DNA of 10,262 nt, taken from Bacteroidota bacterium. Its GTDB lineage: Bacteria > Bacteroidota > Bacteroidia > Bacteroidales > JADFUO01. The translations under genes were made by a program, and so were the position numbers. Positions 6,840-10,262 of the stretch are shown piece by piece. The stretch spans positions 1-10,262 of the forward strand of contig JAUWKH010000038.1 in NCBI GenBank assembly GCA_030614305.1, in the 5' to 3' direction. A model generated the notes under the pieces. That model had not been told where the DNA came from and searched no databases. It saw nothing but the letters and a program-made list of their open reading frames with translations. Position 1 is the stretch's first letter; every line of letters begins with the position of its first letter.

Positions 6840-8804
6840 TTAATATAATATTTTATCAGCAGATTTAATAACATCTCCGCAAATATTTATTCCGTAAAAC
6901 TTTGCTGCATCAAGGTTAATAATAATATTTGTTTTACTAACAAATTCAAAAGGAATATCTTTTGGATTTTCACCCTTAAATATTTTATTTGCCAGATTAA
7001 CCGCATCAACTCCTGCCTGATAATAATCTCTTGCTACCACAGCAACTGCACCATCATTAGCTTGTTTGCTGACAAACCCGAAAAACGGAATATTAGCTTT
7101 TTTTGATATTTTTAAAATAGTTGGATAAGATGAAGAAGTAAGATTATCAACAATCTGGCAAATTGCATCCAAATCGTTTGATATTAATGATTTTGCAGCA
7201 TCAGTAACTTCAGAGCTTGAATTTACAGGAACAACTATCAGCTTCAATCCATATTGATTTGCATATTTTTCAAGTTCATCTTTATTATTTACCGAATTTA
7301 TTTCTCCAGGTGTAAATAATGTACCTATAGTTTTAGCATCGGGAAGTATTTGTTTTAATAATTTTATCATCCCTTCAAAATCACCTAAAGTTGAGATCCC
7401 TGTAAAGTTGGGTAAATGTTCGGTAAAGCTTTTGCCTGCACCTGCGATTATAGGATCTGCGACAACTGAAAAAACCACAGGGGTGTTTTTTATCTTTTTT
7501 GCTGCTGTTTGAAGCGTTGGTGTTGATGTTACAAAAACAAGGTCATAGTTTTCGGTTATTGTTGCATCAACTATCAAGTTAAGTGTGCTGATGTCGGCCT
7601 GTGCATTTCGTGCTGTCAGTTCAAAGTCAATTTCAGGTCGTAAACCTAAATTGACCAAAGCATCAATAATTCCTTCATGCGACGGCTCGGAAATTGGTGA
7701 ATCATTGTATTGGATTAATGTCAGATTCAGCTTTTTAGTAAGTTTAAGTTTTTCGGATTTAGCATTAATAAAATCAAAGATATCATCAGGAATCTGTATT
7801 TCTAATTTTTCAATTTTATCAAAATTAATATCAATATTTTCCTCAACAATATTTTCTATTGGAATATTTTCAGTATTCTCACCGAGCAAAACCCGAGCAA
7901 CCATAGGAGCGGTTTTATATCCTGTATGATACCAGCCGATTCCAATAGCTGCTGTTGCGCCCTTTTCAACAAATTCAATATCATTAACTATTAAAGGTAT
8001 TTTTGATCTATCCGTATTTTTAAGAATACCATCAAATGCCTGTAAAGAAGTGTTATCGCCGGTTATCCATAGCGCCTGTATATCTCTTGATGTTATCACC
8101 TGAGCAGCCTGATAAACTTCATTAGCATTCGTAACGGTCATTTCTTTTAATTTAATCCCTTTTTGTTTAAATAATTCTCTTGCTACACTCATAACTTTTC
8201 TTGAATTAGCCTCTGAAGAATTATAAATCGTTCCTACGGATTTGATGCCCGGCAATAATTTCTCAATAAAATTTATGGTTTGTTCAATTGGAGGAAAAGA
8301 ACCTACACCGGTAATATTAGGCAAATGATCAGAATAACTTTTACCTGCTCCTGCAGTAATTGGGTCGTAACAATATGTGAAGACAACATTTTTATTTTTA
8401 ATTGCAGCACACGCTCCTGTTAAACACGGAGTTGTCATTGTCATAATAAGGTCAACATCCTTATTATCCATATTTTGTAAAACAGGCTGTATATTACCTG
8501 TTTCGCCGTTAGCATGAGAAAATGTAACCTGCAGGTTGCTATCTTTTACAAAACCGATTTCTTTAAGTCCTGTGAATAAACCGTTAAATAAAATGTCAAG
8601 AGAAATATCGGGAGCAAAATAAACTATTCCGATTTTATATGTTTCACCAGGTTCTGCAAAAAATTCGGATCTATGTTTTATATCAAAAAATCTATTTTCT
8701 TTTTTTTGCTTATTACGATTATTTAAATCTGAAAAAAGCAATATTGCAGCAATAATAACAATTAATAATATTCCTTTATATAAGTGTTTTATGTAATCAA
8801 ACAT
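6840..8804 (-). CDS. Membrane-anchored tandem ABC substrate-binding protein (two TrpX-like domains)
   Basis: A 654-residue protein made of two PF04392-type periplasmic-binding domains in series (about 57-340 and 360-654). Members with one domain are roughly half this length. Internal duplication is clear: DPITAGAGKSYSDHLPNITG (147-166) matches DPIIAGAGKSFTEHLPNFTG (450-469), and each domain has a comparable 'VGTIYN/IGTLFT' strand and a C-terminal 'LLGEN..NIP/FKGEN..DIP' block. A hydrophobic helix (about 11-25) has no lipobox cysteine and no good cleavage site, so the protein is probably tethered. Positive residues lie on both sides of the helix, leaving topology ambiguous. It presumably delivers ligand to the permease encoded downstream, or senses it. 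The substrate is unknown; tryptophan is one precedent for the family. It is the first gene of the leftward run, its ATG has no Shine-Dalgarno site, and the STAS gene follows after 5 bases. Confidence 0.9.
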   Translation of the reverse strand: MFDYIKHLYKGILLIVIIAAILLFSDLNNRNKQKKENRFFDIKHRSEFFAEPGETYKIGIVYFAPDISLDILFNGLFTGLKEIGFVKDSNLQVTFSHANGETGNIQPVLQNMDNKDVDLIMTMTTPCLTGACAAIKNKNVVFTYCYDPITAGAGKSYSDHLPNITGVGSFPPIEQTINFIEKLLPGIKSVGTIYNSSEANSRKVMSVARELFKQKGIKLKEMTVTNANEVYQAAQVITSRDIQALWITGDNTSLQAFDGILKNTDRSKIPLIVNDIEFVEKGATAAIGIGWYHTGYKTAPMVARVLLGENTENIPIENIVEENIDINFDKIEKLEIQIPDDIFDFINAKSEKLKLTKKLNLTLIQYNDSPISEPSHEGIIDALVNLGLRPEIDFELTARNAQADISTLNLIVDATITENYDLVFVTSTPTLQTAAKKIKNTPVVFSVVADPIIAGAGKSFTEHLPNFTGISTLGDFEGMIKLLKQILPDAKTIGTLFTPGEINSVNNKDELEKYANQYGLKLIVVPVNSSSEVTDAAKSLISNDLDAICQIVDNLTSSSYPTILKISKKANIPFFGFVSKQANDGAVAVVARDYYQAGVDAVNLANKIFKGENPKDIPFEFVSKTNIIINLDAAKFYGINICGDVIKSADKILY

Positions 8805-8892
8805 TTTTAAATCCGAATTAAAATGTAAAATTAACTATTAAATTTATTTTATTACTTTTATATTGTTATTTTTGTAATTTAATAAAATAAAC
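8805..8892. promoter_or_regulatory. Divergent intergenic region between binding-protein and TPR genes
   Basis: These 88 very AT-rich bases separate two divergently transcribed genes and must hold the start signals for both unless transcripts enter from outside. A rightward promoter element is recognisable. I found no TAnnTTTG element for the leftward operon. Confidence 0.6.
8843..8874 (+). promoter_or_regulatory. Bacteroidetes-type promoter for the TPR gene
   Basis: TATTTTTG at 8867-8874 is an exact match to the Bacteroidetes primary-sigma -7 consensus TAnnTTTG. TTTA at 8843-8846 is a near match to the -33 TTTG at about the right distance. Transcription would begin near 8879, leaving a leader of about 14 bases before the TTG start. 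The consensus is established knowledge; use of this site is inferred. Confidence 0.5.
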
Positions 8893-10262
8893 TTGAAAAA
8901 GAACAGAATAAATATCGTAATTATTTTATTTTATTTTATTTGCTTCCCCTCTATAGCAATATCTCAACAAGCATCTGATAAAACAAAAATTAAGATTGAT
9001 AGTCTTGTAACAATCCTTGCAAGCTCAAAAGAAGATACAAACAAGGTAATTATTCTGAATAAACTATCTTATGAATTAAATTATACCGATGCCGGAAGTG
9101 CCGAAGAATATGCCTTACAAGCATTAGCAATAGGGGAAAAATTGAATTTTTATAAGGGAATAGCTCAGGCTTATAATATTTTAGGAATCATTTACAAAAA
9201 TATCGGAAAATTTGACATTTCAATAGAAAATTGTAAAAAATCAATTGAAATATGCAGGAGTATTGGTGATAGTTCAGGAGTAGCCGGAGCTTTGAACACA
9301 ATTGGCACTGTTAATTATTATTTAGGAAACTATTCTGAAGCTTTAATCTGGTATCAGAGAGCATTATCAATTTATATCCAGCTAAACCTTCCATCAAGAG
9401 AAGCATTATTGATAAATAACATAGGCTTGGTTTATAGTATGTTAAGTGATTACAACAAAGCTCTTGATTATTATTTCAGGTCATTAAAAATACAGGAAGA
9501 AAACAATAACAATAATGGAATCGCTTTGGCATTAAGCAATATCGGTATTATTTATTTTAATCTCGGCGATACCGACAAAGCTCTTGATTATTACGAGAAA
9601 TCCTTAAAGATACGATTAGAATTGAATGATGATTTTGGCATAGCCTCTTGTTATTCAAACATGGGAAATGTTTACGAACATCGCAGCGAATCAGACAAAG
9701 CAATGGAATATTATTTTAAGGCACTTGAAATATTTGAAGCAAAAAACGATTTGAATAATGCTTCTACAACAATATTTTGTATCGGCTATAATTATTTAAA
9801 CCAGTCAAAGTATTATAAAGCTATTGAATATTTTAGCAAATCAAGGGATTTATCTATTGAATTTGGTAATAAATCAAGCCTTGCTTATGCTTATATGAAT
9901 ATTGGATTGGCTTATCTTGAATTACAAAAGTATAATAAATCACTCGAAAATTTAAAAAACGGTTTAAAACTATTTACCGAAATTGATAATAAAAACTATA
10001 TTTCATATTCTTATAGTTGTCTTTCCCGATTATTTGAAGCCATAGGCAATTATAAAGAATCATTAAAATATTTCAAACAATATTCAACATTGAGGGATAG
10101 CCTTTATAGTGAAGAATCCTCAAAAAAGATTGCTGAAGCAGAAGTTCTTTACGAAACTGAGAAAAAAGAAAATTCAATTAAATTATTAACAAAAGAAAAA
10201 GAGCTGCAAAGTTTACAAATAGAAAAACAAGAATATTTCAGGAATTTTTTTATTGTCCTTTC
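8893..10262 (+). CDS. TPR-repeat sensor protein with signal peptide (3' end outside window)
   Basis: The frame is open from 8878, after a TAA at 8875-8877, and runs off the right edge. It contains no ATG near the front. A TTG at 8893 gives MKKNRINIVI followed by a hydrophobic stretch and SIAISQQ, a good signal peptide, so I choose it. Mature residues then form about eight tetratricopeptide repeats with a 40-residue period, for example ALNTIGTVNYYLGNYSEAL and ALSNIGIIYFNLGDTDKAL. A charged coiled coil follows (ETEKKENSIKLLTKEKELQS), then the start of a hydrophobic segment (FFIVLS) at the cut. This layout, with TPRs outside the membrane, one membrane helix and a cytoplasmic output domain, is common in Bacteroidetes histidine kinases, SpoIIE-type phosphatases and HTH regulators. 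Which one applies cannot be told. It is divergent from the transporter operon and could regulate it or act with the STAS protein. Confidence 0.88.
   Translation, partial: MKKNRINIVIILFYFICFPSIAISQQASDKTKIKIDSLVTILASSKEDTNKVIILNKLSYELNYTDAGSAEEYALQALAIGEKLNFYKGIAQAYNILGIIYKNIGKFDISIENCKKSIEICRSIGDSSGVAGALNTIGTVNYYLGNYSEALIWYQRALSIYIQLNLPSREALLINNIGLVYSMLSDYNKALDYYFRSLKIQEENNNNNGIALALSNIGIIYFNLGDTDKALDYYEKSLKIRLELNDDFGIASCYSNMGNVYEHRSESDKAMEYYFKALEIFEAKNDLNNASTTIFCIGYNYLNQSKYYKAIEYFSKSRDLSIEFGNKSSLAYAYMNIGLAYLELQKYNKSLENLKNGLKLFTEIDNKNYISYSYSCLSRLFEAIGNYKESLKYFKQYSTLRDSLYSEESSKKIAEAEVLYETEKKENSIKLLTKEKELQSLQIEKQEYFRNFFIVL
9455..9593 (+). repeat. Exact 19-bp repeat, 120 bp apart, within the TPR region
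   Basis: The 19-base sequence from acaaag to gattatta is identical at 9455-9473 and 9575-9593, exactly 40 codons apart. It encodes NKALDYY/DKALDYY in successive repeats. Identity at the DNA level suggests a fairly recent repeat duplication or conversion. Confidence 0.6.

Noticed and set aside
7585..7929. Open frame on the + strand inside the binding-protein gene
   Set aside because: It is antisense to a clearly conserved duplicated domain and has no recognisable domain of its own. The same applies to antisense frames at 2100-2357, 3410-3673 and 4509-4817.
6840..8804. Two separate binding-protein genes joined by a sequencing error
   Set aside because: The frame is continuous through the linker (about residues 340-360), and the second domain has no signal peptide or start signal, so a true tandem fusion is the simpler reading.

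Overview
The window is AT-rich, and its features point to a member of the Bacteroidota, probably an uncultured anaerobic or facultative lineage. The evidence is few Shine-Dalgarno sequences, an exact TAnnTTTG-type -7 promoter element, a TPR sensor of the kind common in Bacteroidetes, and a REP-like palindrome typical of such genomes. The phylum call is inference, as there is no rRNA or marker gene here. No tRNA, rRNA, CRISPR array or intact transposase was seen.

Left part, + strand (1-2000): the end of a [NiFe]-hydrogenase operon. It holds the last 17 codons of an upstream gene (probably the small subunit, hoxY-like), a complete group 3d-like large subunit (hoxH-like) and its endopeptidase (hoxW-like). 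HoxH carries both nickel-binding cysteine pairs and a 24-residue C-terminal tail after DPCLSCATH, which the adjacent protease is expected to remove. This enzyme type couples H2 to NAD(P)H in the cytoplasm. The diaphorase genes would lie to the left, outside the window.

Middle part, - strand (8804 down to 2051): a co-directional run of six genes. In transcription order these are (1) a membrane-anchored protein with two tandem TrpX-like ABC substrate-binding domains, (2) a STAS-domain protein with a large C-terminal region I do not recognise, (3) an ABC permease, (4) an ABC ATPase, (5) a class III nucleotidyl cyclase domain, and (6) the C-terminal half of an RCK (TrkA) protein fused to a response-regulator receiver domain. 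Genes 1 and 2 are 5 bp apart and genes 3 and 4 overlap by 7 bp. Between 2 and 3 is a 221-bp spacer with a REP-like palindrome flanked by 10-bp direct repeats. Gene 6 has lost the start of its RCK fold and looks like a 5'-truncated remnant, although the retained domains are intact.

Right part, + strand (8893 to the window end): a divergently transcribed TPR protein with a signal peptide, about eight 40-residue repeats, a coiled coil and the beginning of a membrane segment. It is cut by the window edge. Its output domain (kinase, phosphatase or DNA-binding) is not visible.

The most interesting reading is that the TrpXYZ-type importer sits inside a signalling locus. Ligand-binding, STAS, cyclase and receiver modules share one strand and probably one or two transcripts, with a TPR sensor beside them. 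This suggests a transporter-coupled sensory system, but the coupling is inferred from gene order and domains only.
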